NCBI RefSeq assembly: GCF_964186625.1
Contig: NZ_OZ075109.1
Location: forward strand, 186,001-250,000
Origin: Asticcacaulis sp. MM231
GTDB lineage: Bacteria; Pseudomonadota; Alphaproteobacteria; Caulobacterales; Caulobacteraceae
DNA length: 64,000 bases
Direction: 5' to 3'
Shown here: positions 1 through 7,581 of the stretch, piece after piece
Numbering within the stretch: the stretch's first letter is position 1
Layout: each line of letters starts with the position of its first letter
Notes under the pieces: generated by a model
Told to the model about the DNA's origin: nothing
What the model saw: only the letters and a program-made list of their open reading frames with translations
The model's database searches: none
Translations under genes and position numbers: made by a program

Positions 1-1172
1 TCGCCGCGGCGCAGGACTTCCAGCTTGCGCTCCGGCGTCGCCCGCCGCCCGCGCGGGCACAGCAGCAGTTCGCGCAGATTCTTCTGTCGCAAGCCCAGGT
101 GCAGACCGAGCCGCAGCATCAGCAGCGAGCGGATAGCTTCGGCAGCCTCAATCGGATGCGCTTTGGCATCTGGGAGACGGCATTCGATCTCTTCGCAGAT
201 TTTGCGGTATTCCCCGATGGGGCTGTCCGCTTCGAGAACGGGAAGGATGGGCTCGAACGGATCGCGGTGCACGCGGGCAACGCGCCGGATATCCAGAGCA
301 CGACCGCGCGCGTAAACCAGCAACCGGTCGCAGGCCGACGCCCAGTCACCTCTTGCTTCGGCGATCTGGTCGCGCTTGAGCAGGCCTTTGACGACGCGTA
401 GACGCTGCGCCAGATGGGGTGACTGCCTCAGCCAACCGGTGCCGGGCCGAGCTAGTGCCTGGGCCAGGCGCAGGAAATCGGCTTCGCCAGCAATATAGAA
501 GCCGCGCCGTTCCTCCCGCCAGCGCAACCACAGATCCCAGACCTGCGGCAGTACCAACAGGCCGAGCGACAGGGCATGCGGCTTGATGCCCATCTCGCTC
601 AAGGCGCCGAACATCTGGCCGAACTGGAGGCGTTTCTGCGCGGCGGTCTCGGCATTCCATACGCCGTTGCGCTGCCAGCCGATTGGCACGAAGGCCGTGG
701 TTTTGAACGCGAGCAGAGCCTCGATCTCTTCGAGTAGCTGTGGCGGTGTCACCTCGTCGCCGGCGCGTAAGGACAGGGCATAAGGTGCCTGGAGGCGATC
801 CTGCAGGTAGCGGCGATAATCGGTGCTGCCGGAGCCAAAAGTCCGCTCGACCCAGTCGAGGATTTCCGCCTGTGCTTCCGGCAGCCGATTGCCGAAGTCG
901 GCCGGCAGGTGCCAGGCCAGATCGTCGCGCAAGGCTTTCGGCACGGAGGCCTGCACTTTACTGGGCACAGGCGGCAAGACCGACAGCCGCTCGATCAGGG
1001 TATTCTCCGCCAGACCATAACGGACGGCAATCGCACGAAAGTGGGACCAATGTTTTTGGCCGCGCGGCCGGGTCCGGCCGTCGGCCCAGGCCTTGATCGT
1101 GCCACCAGATATGGTCAGGCCCAGATCACGCAAGGCCCAGGCGACGCGATCGGTGGAGAGAACATTGGCCAT
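1..1172 (-). CDS. Large tyrosine site-specific recombinase (partial, runs off left edge)
   Basis: Reading the minus strand from an ATG at 1172, with a GAGGAG ribosome site about 8 bases upstream, gives 390 codons with no stop before the window edge, so the C-terminal catalytic part is missing. Near the visible end a helix of the type LRLGLHLGLRQKNLREL resembles the segment around the first catalytic arginine of phage-integrase-family recombinases (GLR-x-x-x-LREL). The N-terminal 350 residues would be the arm/core-binding region. It would cut and rejoin DNA at attachment sites, and it is the likely driver of a mobile element. His-x-x-Arg and the nucleophilic Tyr lie outside the window, so activity cannot be judged. 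A non-mobile XerC/D role is unlikely given the long N-terminus. Confidence 0.7.
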   Translation of the reverse strand, partial: MANVLSTDRVAWALRDLGLTISGGTIKAWADGRTRPRGQKHWSHFRAIAVRYGLAENTLIERLSVLPPVPSKVQASVPKALRDDLAWHLPADFGNRLPEAQAEILDWVERTFGSGSTDYRRYLQDRLQAPYALSLRAGDEVTPPQLLEEIEALLAFKTTAFVPIGWQRNGVWNAETAAQKRLQFGQMFGALSEMGIKPHALSLGLLVLPQVWDLWLRWREERRGFYIAGEADFLRLAQALARPGTGWLRQSPHLAQRLRVVKGLLKRDQIAEARGDWASACDRLLVYARGRALDIRRVARVHRDPFEPILPVLEADSPIGEYRKICEEIECRLPDAKAHPIEAAEAIRSLLMLRLGLHLGLRQKNLRELLLCPRGRRATPERKLEVLRRG

Positions 1173-1255
1173 GGCGGGCTCCTCAAAAAGGGAAGGCCAG
1201 GTTCGCTGTTATGACAAACGCGCACAAGAAGGTGGCGCATGCGCAAATAAGTGTT

Positions 1256-1400
1256 TTAGTGAATTCAGTAGGTTACGAGGGGCTTGCGCGAAAATCCGTG
1301 TCTTAACGCGAAAAGTGCGCGTTTTTCCGCGTCTTAACGCACATGCGCCGGTCGGCGCGAACGAGCGGATTTTGGCAATGTTAGAAAATTCAGTATGTTA
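1256..1400. repeat. Pair of 20-bp direct repeats upstream of the recombinase
   Basis: TTAGTGAATTCAGTAGGTTA at 1256-1275 recurs as TTAGAAAATTCAGTATGTTA at 1381-1400, with 17 of 20 positions identical and a 125-bp offset. Both lie just upstream of the recombinase start at 1172, so they may be recombinase or regulator binding sites. The function is inferred from position only. Confidence 0.6.
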
Positions 1401-1474
1401 GAAAACGCGGCTTAACTGGCCCGCACAATATCTGTGTGCATTTGCATTAAGACGCGGAAAAATCTGCGTTAAGG
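1296..1474. repeat. Cluster of direct and inverted copies of a CCGCGTCTTAACGC element
   Basis: CCGTGTCTTAACGCG (1296-1310) and CCGCGTCTTAACGCA (1327-1341) are direct copies 31 bp apart. The 19-mer at 1322-1340 recurs inverted at 1444-1462 with 18 of 19 matches, and a partial inverted copy (GCGTTAAG) follows at 1466-1473. Repeated short sites in both orientations beside a recombinase gene resemble integrase arm-type sites or a regulator-binding array. Confidence 0.6.
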
Positions 1475-1995
1475 AACGGATTTTTCGCCACTAGAGGTGG
1501 ATTGCGCGATAACTCACCACCCTAGATATTTAAATTAGGTAGCCCCTCACACCATAAACGCGCAACAAGCGCGCACATCAAGTATATTCCAACCCGTTTT
1601 TTCAGGGGGTTGATTTGTTGTCTTGAAACATTTCAAGATGTGAAATCGACAGTGACCTATTTTCCTGTGTGATCTAATTGCCATCGATTAGCGCTGATGT
1701 TTTCTTGCCTGCAATTGCATAGGACAGGCTTGCGCCCATTCCGGAAGTGACTCGAATTCTGCCCCCTCAACGAAAGCGGACGTCCAATTGACGAGGACAT
1801 CCGGCACATCTCCTTTTGAATGTGCAGTATTGGTCCTTTCGCCGCGACGTTGCCCCTAGATGTTATCCAATCTTGAGTTCGCTCGGGCAGTTGGTGACCT
1901 GCTCCCTATTTCTTGGCCACCCGAAACTAGAATTTCCGGGGGTTAAGGCTCAGGGTGCGGCTGGCGCCGCTGAGCCGGAAACTTTTGTTGCAATT
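1475..1995. other. Gene-poor stretch with one perfect palindrome
   Basis: No convincing gene is present. The only short open frame lacks family resemblance and a ribosome site. A perfect inverted repeat TCTTGAAA-CA-TTTCAAGA lies at 1621-1638 and could be a repressor operator. Base composition is more AT-rich than in the core part of the window. Confidence 0.5.
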
Positions 1996-2262
1996 TCATA
2001 AATCTTTGTTGAGCACGTTTTCGAGATAGTCTGAAATCCAGCCTCCGCCTGCGGTGGAGATGACCGCGCCGATATAGCCATCTGGGCGTATGAGGATTAG
2101 GTCGCCTTCTGTCGTGTCGTAAATCTTCTCCAGTGCGCCAGTCTGGTCTTGGTAGGCGCAATCAGAGCCGATACGGATAATGCGCAGCCCAGGCAAGACG
2201 CCGTTAGGAATGGGGCAGGTTGCACCGCGTGCGATCAGCGTCCAGTGTGTACCTTTACAGGT
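1996..2262 (-). pseudogene. C-terminal fragment of a FAD-dependent aromatic monooxygenase
   Basis: The minus frame ending at the stop at 1996-1998 encodes about 88 residues. Its second half carries the motif LILIRPDGYIGAV, like the LVRPDGYVAWR-type end of PheA/TfdB/MhpA-family flavin monooxygenases. The preceding stretch (THWTLIARG) fits the thioredoxin-like C-terminal domain of the same family. The FAD-binding GxGxxG and GD domains are absent. The frame stays open to 2475, but beyond about 2262 it is antisense to a resolvase-like segment, so this is a truncated remnant rather than a small gene. Confidence 0.6.
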
Positions 2263-2266
2263 GGCA

Positions 2267-2446
2267 AAAGACCGGGGCACGAGGCTCGGTGCCAAGCCTA
2301 AGATGAATGCGGTGCAGTTTGCCGAAGCGCGAAGCCTGATGCGGGGTGGCTTAAAGACCGAAGCGGTCGCGGCCGGATACAGCGTAGGCCGAGCGACGTT
2401 GTTTCGGAATATACGGGGTAAGTCCAAAAGCGGGATGGCGGCGTAG
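2267..2446 (+). pseudogene. C-terminal helix-turn-helix remnant of a serine resolvase/invertase
   Basis: Positions 2267-2446 encode about 59 residues ending at a TAG. They contain the pattern QFAEARSLMRGGLKTEAVA, then GYSVGRATLFRNI, which matches the C-terminal DNA-binding hook of Tn3/Hin-type resolvases (A-R-x-L-x-x-G, then VSRATLYR). The catalytic domain with its active-site Ser is missing: upstream DNA instead encodes, on the other strand, the monooxygenase tail. This is a transposon scar fused to an unrelated gene end. Confidence 0.55.
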
Positions 2447-2474
2447 GTATTTGGTGCAACTGATGATGAAATCA

Positions 2475-2554
2475 ATTTTCATAAAAAATAGACAATAAAT
2501 ACGATTTTCATGGATTGGAAACGATTTTCATGAGAAAATGATTTTCATGAAAAT
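2475..2554. promoter_or_regulatory. Array of four ATTTTCAT sites with palindromes over the fic start
   Basis: ATTTTCAT occurs at 2475-2482, 2504-2511, 2524-2531 and 2541-2548. The last is part of a perfect 14-bp palindrome ATTTTCATGAAAAT (2541-2554), and the third of a near-palindrome ATTTTCATGAGAAAAT. The array spans the start codons at 2538 and 2547, as expected of an autoregulatory operator. The binding protein is unknown. Confidence 0.6.
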
Positions 2555-4214
2555 AGAAAATAAAATTAAAAATTCACAAGTTGAAAATGTTTTTCACGGG
2601 CGCGGCCTCCCGGAAGCCACTATGACGCTTGCTGGCTATGCCGCCCTCATCCAGCATTATAACCTGAAAGTACATCTGCCGGACAGGCTTTCAGCATTAA
2701 GCCAGAAACATCGGCGCTACGATGCAGAAGAATGGATGGTCTTCACGCCCCGCCACGCGCCGGAAGAAACATTGCAAGGCCATGTGATGTTTGCCCTTAG
2801 ACACGAGGCGCTGGACTTGGCCGTGTTGAGAGCGCTTTTTATGGCTGTCGGCCCGAAAGACATAGAAAAAATCATCGTTTCAGAGCCGACAGGCAAGCAT
2901 AGCCGCCGTTTGTGGTTCATATACGAATGGCTGATGCAAGCGCGTCTGGATATTCCAGACTCTCAAGTGACAAATTTTGTCGATCTTCTGGATTCCGATA
3001 TTCAGTATCCCGGCGCGGCTGAACCGTCAAAGCGTCACCGCGTCCGCAATAATCTTCCGGGCGTGCCCGAGTTCTGTCCCTTGATCCGGCGCACGCAAAA
3101 GCTCGATGCGCTGATGAGTTCTAACCTCAAGGAGAAGGCAGCGCAGGCGTTAGGGCAAGTCCATCCAGACGTGCTTGCACGCGCAGCGGCTTTCCTTTTG
3201 TTGAAAAACTCCAAGGCCTCCTATGCAATCGAAGGGGAGCGGCCTCCACATAACCGCGCCGAACGCTGGGGGCGCGCCATTGGACAGGCGGGGCAGCAAA
3301 AGCTGTCACCTCGGGAGTTTGTCCATTTGCAGGATATCGTCATCGAGGATCAGCGTTTCGTCAAAATGGGTTGGCGAAAGGAGGGCGGCTTTATTGGTGT
3401 CCATGACCGGATATCAAATATCCCGATTCCTGATCATATCTCGGCACGCTGGCAGGATGTTCCCAAACTCATTGACGCGCTTATTGCGGTCAACGACAAA
3501 CTGACCGCCGGTGATTACGATCCGGTACTGGCGGCGTCGCTCATCGCCTTCGGCTTCGTGTTTATCCACCCGTTTGAAGATGGCAATGGTCGCATACACC
3601 GATACCTGATCCATCATGTCCTGATGGAGAAGAGCTTTGCGCCGAAAGGCATCGTTTTCCCCGTATCAGCGGTCATTCTGGAGCGCATTGACGATTATCG
3701 CCGCGTGCTGGAAGCATACTCGCGCCAACGCCTTGATCTTATCGAGTGGAAACCGACCGACAAGGGTAACGTGGAGGTGCTTAACGAGACGCTTGATCTC
3801 TACCGTTATTTTGACGCAACCAGACAAGCCGAGTTTTTATATGAATGCGTCCGCCAAACCGTCGAACATAGCCTGCCAGAAGAAGTCACCTACCTCGCAA
3901 AGCATGACAGAATAAAAAGTGTCGTTGAGGAGAGTTTCGAGATGCCTGATCGTATGATCGAATTGCTGATCAATTTTCTGCATCAAGGGCAGGGCCGGTT
4001 ATCCAAGCGCGCGCGTGAGAAGGAATTCAAGGCGTTGCGCGATGACGAAGTGGCGCTGTTGGAGACCGCGTATGGCGATATTTTCGATGACGAGAAATCG
4101 GAAGCAAAGCGCAGCAGACCTTCTCGACGGGAAGCGCTTCTTGTTTCCGAGTTAAGTGATGAAGACGTGATTGCCATTTTAAACGCCGAGTTGCAGCCTG
4201 AAATTGATATTTAA
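2538..4214 (+). CDS. Fic-domain AMP-transferase (class II, self-inhibited)
   Basis: The 558-residue protein carries the Fic active-site motif HPFEDGNGR at residues 344-352. The His is the general base and the acidic/GNGR loop binds the phosphates of ATP. Upstream, S228-YAI-E232-G233 fits the inhibitory (S/T)xxxE(G/N) helix, which places the Glu across the ATP site and defines class II Fic enzymes. Such proteins transfer AMP to hydroxyl side chains of target proteins. The start is uncertain: ATG 2538, ATG 2547 and ATG 2622 are all possible and none has a good ribosome site. No antitoxin gene adjoins it, consistent with intramolecular inhibition. The gene stands alone between an operator array and a strong terminator. 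Confidence 0.9.
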   Translation: MIFMKIENKIKNSQVENVFHGRGLPEATMTLAGYAALIQHYNLKVHLPDRLSALSQKHRRYDAEEWMVFTPRHAPEETLQGHVMFALRHEALDLAVLRALFMAVGPKDIEKIIVSEPTGKHSRRLWFIYEWLMQARLDIPDSQVTNFVDLLDSDIQYPGAAEPSKRHRVRNNLPGVPEFCPLIRRTQKLDALMSSNLKEKAAQALGQVHPDVLARAAAFLLLKNSKASYAIEGERPPHNRAERWGRAIGQAGQQKLSPREFVHLQDIVIEDQRFVKMGWRKEGGFIGVHDRISNIPIPDHISARWQDVPKLIDALIAVNDKLTAGDYDPVLAASLIAFGFVFIHPFEDGNGRIHRYLIHHVLMEKSFAPKGIVFPVSAVILERIDDYRRVLEAYSRQRLDLIEWKPTDKGNVEVLNETLDLYRYFDATRQAEFLYECVRQTVEHSLPEEVTYLAKHDRIKSVVEESFEMPDRMIELLINFLHQGQGRLSKRAREKEFKALRDDEVALLETAYGDIFDDEKSEAKRSRPSRREALLVSELSDEDVIAILNAELQPEIDI

Positions 4215-4239
4215 TTCTCTATCGAACGAAAGAGCATGG

Positions 4240-4269
4240 AAAAGGCCCGCCTTGTCCGGCGGGCCTTTT
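4240..4269 (+). terminator. Rho-independent terminator after fic
   Basis: AAAAGGCCCGCC, loop TTGTCC, then GGCGGGCCTTTT form a perfect 12-bp stem ending in a T-run, 25 bp after the fic stop codon. Confidence 0.9.
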
Positions 4270-4271
4270 CG

Positions 4272-4376
4272 TTAAAAGGGCAGTTCGTCGTCCAGATGAG
4301 GATATTTACGTTCCTTTGCATCCTCCTCTATTTCAATTTCCGCATAAGCGACGCCGCAATTAGCCGATATCGACCT
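4272..4376 (-). pseudogene. C-terminal gene remnant with an SSB-like acidic tail
   Basis: On the minus strand, 34 codons with no start codon run to a TAA at 4272-4274 and end in the acidic peptide KYPHLDDELPF. DDxxPF tails are characteristic of single-stranded DNA-binding proteins, and an acidic run (EIEIEED) precedes it. A TGA at the upstream edge cuts it off from any start. It may be the tail of a plasmid or phage gene lost during rearrangement; the identification rests on a few residues. Confidence 0.3.
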
Positions 4377-4615
4377 TCATGGCGAAGTCCCAGGTCCCAG
4401 CACCGTTTTTGGCCAGACCGATCATCATCAAACCGAGCGCCTCAAGCGTCTGGGCCATTTGCAAACCGCCAACGTCGAATGGACGCAGCCCAAGTGATCC
4501 CGGCTCTCATCGACGAAAAATGGCCGCCGCGGAGCGTCTGACTTTCTGCAAAGACTGGAAGGGGGCAAGGTAAACCGCGACAAAGCGCCATCAATCAGCG
4601 CCTTCCTGCGGCAGA
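4377..4615. other. Apparently degraded, non-coding stretch
   Basis: Short open frames overlap here without start signals or recognisable families. A phrase such as LQRLEGGKVNRDKAPS is followed by a frame change, suggesting decayed coding DNA, but no family could be named. Confidence 0.35.
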
Positions 4616-4798
4616 TCACGGCATGGGGACGATTTGCATCTCGGCAATGGCCTGGATCAGATTTGGCGGCGTTGAATGGAGAGCCTCAGCAAGGCTTTCC
4701 ATTCTGTCAAAATCCTTAAAGAGAGGGTCAAGGAGCGCTTTCTGATACTCACGACTGTGCTGGCTGATGTAAAACGCGACCAAGTGTGACAAAATCAT
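4616..4798 (-). CDS. Possible small protein, unknown function
   Basis: A 60-residue frame starts at ATG 4798 (minus) and ends at 4616. It is mixed hydrophobic/acidic with no recognised motif, and no clear ribosome site precedes it. It lies divergent to the luxR-type gene at 4921. It could equally be a fragment of a longer lost gene. Confidence 0.25.
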   Translation of the reverse strand: MILSHLVAFYISQHSREYQKALLDPLFKDFDRMESLAEALHSTPPNLIQAIAEMQIVPMP

Positions 4799-4920
4799 GA
4801 CAGGGCGTTGTCAATTAGGAGTGTAAGCGTCTTGAAATATATTCTCCGGTTGAGTGTGGTGTAAATATACCTTCCATGTGTAGAGTCGCATGAGGATAAA
4901 ACGCCAATTCGGAGGAAATT

Positions 4921-5647
4921 ATGCCTGCATTTCTCGACTTTATTACAGCGACCAGGCGCGTAAAGTCAGTGGACGCGCTCTTTGAAACCCTTGTAGACGC
5001 AATGCGAGCGTTCGGGTTCGATTACATTAACTTCTCAGTCATCGCAGCCTACGACATCTCAAGTGTACATTGGGGTTTCGGCCGAATCAACACCTACCCA
5101 GGCGCCTGGCGGAAGTATTATGACCTGAATGACTGCCGACGCATCGACCCGGTGGCGCGTTGCGCGACAAGCACTTTCAGACCTTTCTACTGGAGTGAGC
5201 TGGATCGGATCTTGCCGCTTACGGCGCGACAGCGGCGATTTCTTCGTGACGCCCAGAAGGCCGGTCTGCACAACGGCGTGGGGGTTCCGTTTAAGGGGCC
5301 TATGTCGCAGGTGGCGGGGATTGCTCTGGCGACATCCGAGCCTGTCGTCAAGGAGTTGCCACCGCTTGATCTAATAGTCGCCTATTGCAATCACTTCTTT
5401 GAAGTTTTCCGCGCAATGGTCGCACCCGAGCGCACCTTACCAAAATCTGCCATTCTATCCGACAGGGAGTGCCAAGTGCTGGAGGGGATCGTAAAAAGTC
5501 TCACGGATGCGCAGATTGCTCAAATGATGGGCATTAAACCCAGCACAATAGATTTCGCATCTGCGAAGCATTTTTCGAAAACTGAAGGTCCGAAATCGCA
5601 CCGCAGCCGTCATTTCCGCACAAAAAATGGGGCTGATTGACCTCTAA
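4921..5647 (+). pseudogene. LuxR-family quorum-sensing regulator, frameshifted in the DNA-binding domain
   Basis: It starts at ATG 4921 with CGGAGGAAATT just upstream. Residues 20-165 form an autoinducer-binding domain with the usual W/Y/D/P pattern (AWRKYYDLND, then IDPV). A LuxR HTH begins at LSDRECQVLEG and continues through LTDAQIAQMMGIKPSTIDF. There the frame breaks: an extra G at 5557 sends translation into 27 non-homologous residues. Removing it restores HLRSIFRKL...MGLIDL and a stop at 5645-5647, giving a normal 241-residue protein. As written, the recognition end of the HTH is lost, so DNA binding is unlikely. The adjacent luxI-type gene is intact. This could be a true mutation or a base-call error. 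Confidence 0.8.
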
Positions 5648-5720
5648 ACCACGCGTTTGCTGGATTTTATTTGGTTAATTTCTCTGTTCATCTGGTTCTG
5701 CCACATAAAGGAGTAATCAG

Positions 5721-6356
5721 ATGATTAGAGTGATCAGCTACAAAGACATCTCCACCAACTATGAACTGTTTATCGGCCAGCATCAGCTTAGGCACAGAGA
5801 GTTTATTGATCGACAGAAATACGAGGTAAAATCGATAGATGGTCTGGAGTTTGATGTTTACGACCATATCGCCACCGTCTATCTGGTTTACTCTGATGAT
5901 GGTCAACAGGTACTGGGTTTAAGTCGGCTTACACCCGTTCGCTATGGTTGTATGCTGGCCGATCATTTTTCCGACCTGGTCGATGACACCACTGTTTTCC
6001 GTTCTCACGACAATGTCTGGGAGAGTACACGTTTCTGTATTGATCATCGCCTGCCGGTAGAGAAGCGTCAGGACATCTGCCACGCGCTGGTCGCGGCCAA
6101 TATTGAGTTCGGATTGGCACGGGATATCGACCAAATTATCGGCTTGATGCCGACGATGATCCTGCGGTCGGTGTTCGAGAAATCAGGCGTTAGTCTTGAT
6201 CGCCTGGGGGCGGCTCAACGGGTCGGTGGCCACACCAAAATCCAGGCTGCGTCCATCTCTATATCGAAAGCCCAATGGCAGCGCGTCAAAAGGGTCACCG
6301 GCCTTTCGTCTGTTATTTTAAATCACGCCGTCGCGAGACGTGCAAATGTCGCGTAG
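5721..6356 (+). CDS. LuxI-family acyl-homoserine-lactone synthase
   Basis: This 211-residue protein starts at ATG 5721 after AAAGGAG. It would make an N-acyl-homoserine lactone from S-adenosylmethionine and an acyl donor. The conserved LuxI residues are in place: R24, F28, D45, D48, R69, E101 and R104; the usual Trp34 is Tyr34. It follows the luxR-type gene by about 70 bp on the same strand. No lux-box palindrome could be picked out in the gap. All catalytic residues seen suggest a working synthase even though the partner receptor is broken. Confidence 0.92.
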   Translation: MIRVISYKDISTNYELFIGQHQLRHREFIDRQKYEVKSIDGLEFDVYDHIATVYLVYSDDGQQVLGLSRLTPVRYGCMLADHFSDLVDDTTVFRSHDNVWESTRFCIDHRLPVEKRQDICHALVAANIEFGLARDIDQIIGLMPTMILRSVFEKSGVSLDRLGAAQRVGGHTKIQAASISISKAQWQRVKRVTGLSSVILNHAVARRANVA

Positions 6357-6600
6357 GCGAACCGCTAACGTGCCGGTACCTGCAGGAAATGGCCATAGCC
6401 TCGATGCCAGCCTCTCTCGTACTATTGATGCGATGAGCCTGTTACGTGAGGATCTTCGCCGTGAAGGCATTCAGGATCTGGCCAACGACCTCGACGATAT
6501 CCTTGTCAAATGCCTCATGCTGTATGTCGATCGCGAGAACAGCAAGGCGACCTTGAATGCGCCGGAGCCAACAAAGGGTTCGGTGCCCAAACCTGAGTAA
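6346..6600 (+). CDS. Small hypothetical protein coupled to the luxI-type gene
   Basis: An 84-residue protein starts at ATG 6346, inside the last codons of the luxI-type gene (overlap 11 nt), which implies translational coupling. A GTG at 6340 is an alternative start. The central helix (SRTIDAMSLLREDLRREGIQ) is amphipathic, and the ends look disordered. No family was recognised. Its position makes a role in the quorum-sensing operon plausible, but function is unknown. Confidence 0.6.
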   Translation: MSRRRTANVPVPAGNGHSLDASLSRTIDAMSLLREDLRREGIQDLANDLDDILVKCLMLYVDRENSKATLNAPEPTKGSVPKPE

Positions 6601-6722
6601 ATGTCCGCGTTTACAGCCAAAGCATAGGCGGCGGCGGGCGCCTCAGAGATGCCAATCTTGGCGTCCCTGAAGGACCTGTAGCCTCAGTACGGTGGGCAGA
6701 ACGCCCGCCTGGAGTACCACAC

Positions 6723-7534
6723 ATGGGCCAGAGCATAAGTGGAACAGGAGAAGGCGATGATTGGACCAATGGCGCCAGTTATACGAGATTTTTGCAAAGC
6801 GATCGCCGGACCTGGGCATGGCTTTGGCTCAATCGCAGTCCAGAGTTTCAACGGGCGGCCCGAAATAGGGAATTGACCGAATGGTCTCAACGCAATGGAC
6901 CGATTGTCCTCGTCGAGAACTTGTGCCGCCATTTTTAGGTGGGGTATGGGTTCATGCGGAAACGCGCGGCGATGGCGATCCGACACGACGGCTGTTCTGG
7001 CTACCGGAGTACGATCCGGCGGTAGTGGCAGTACATGCCGAACCGGTACCCCCATCTGATCCAGAAGCGTTCGATATCGCCGAATACGCAGACATGTCCG
7101 ATCTGGTTATGGATAAACAGGGACGTGAGTTTCTGGTCCTGGATGACGGAAGCCACCAAATTGAATTGCAGGTGTGTTCCGGCACGCTGTCGCAAGGGCC
7201 CGTACGCCTGCGATGTGACATCGGGCTCTTCAAGGGCAGCGACGCCAAGGCGCTGACTGTCTTGCGTCTGGGGGCGTTTCGTCGCCTCGGACGGTTTCCG
7301 AACAACCTGTTTCCGCCCGAGCGGCGGGCGCCAAAATGGGCGGTCGCGCTCCAGGCCTACGACGGCATGCTCGCGGGGGCCTCGCACAGGGAGATCGCCT
7401 GCGTCCTGTTTACAGAGCCGTTCGTGCGTGAGGAATGGAACGGTGGCTCGACCTTTCTGAAGGGCCGCATTCAACGCTTGCTCCGGTATGGAAGGAAAAT
7501 GGTCGATGGCGATTATAAGACACTCCTCCAGTAA
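6723..7534 (+). pseudogene. DUF6499-DUF2285 putative DNA-binding protein, frameshifted
   Basis: The first part, from ATG 6723, reads DWTNGASYTRFLQSDRRTW, then AWLWLNRSPEF, the N-terminal domain of a family seen on mobile elements in sphingomonads and Caulobacterales. It stops at 6937-6939. A second frame continues with LGGVWVHAET...FWLPEYDPAVV and then a DUF2285 domain (LRLGAFRRLGRFP; AYDGMLAGASHREIA, HTH-like) to 7534. Adding one T to the T5 run at 6932-6936 joins them into about 270 residues, the expected architecture. A homopolymer indel is a common sequencing error, so the gene may in truth be intact. It lies between the quorum-sensing genes and the ABC exporter. Confidence 0.65.
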
Positions 7535-7581
7535 GGGGCAAACCCTCGTCATAGCCACTCTGGCCACGGCGATGGTGGACC

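Noticed and set aside
1816..2001. Open frame of about 60 codons
   Set aside because: No ribosome site, no family resemblance, and it runs into the monooxygenase remnant.
2263..2475. Upstream extension of the monooxygenase minus-strand frame
   Set aside because: It is antisense to the resolvase-like HTH segment and has no monooxygenase features.
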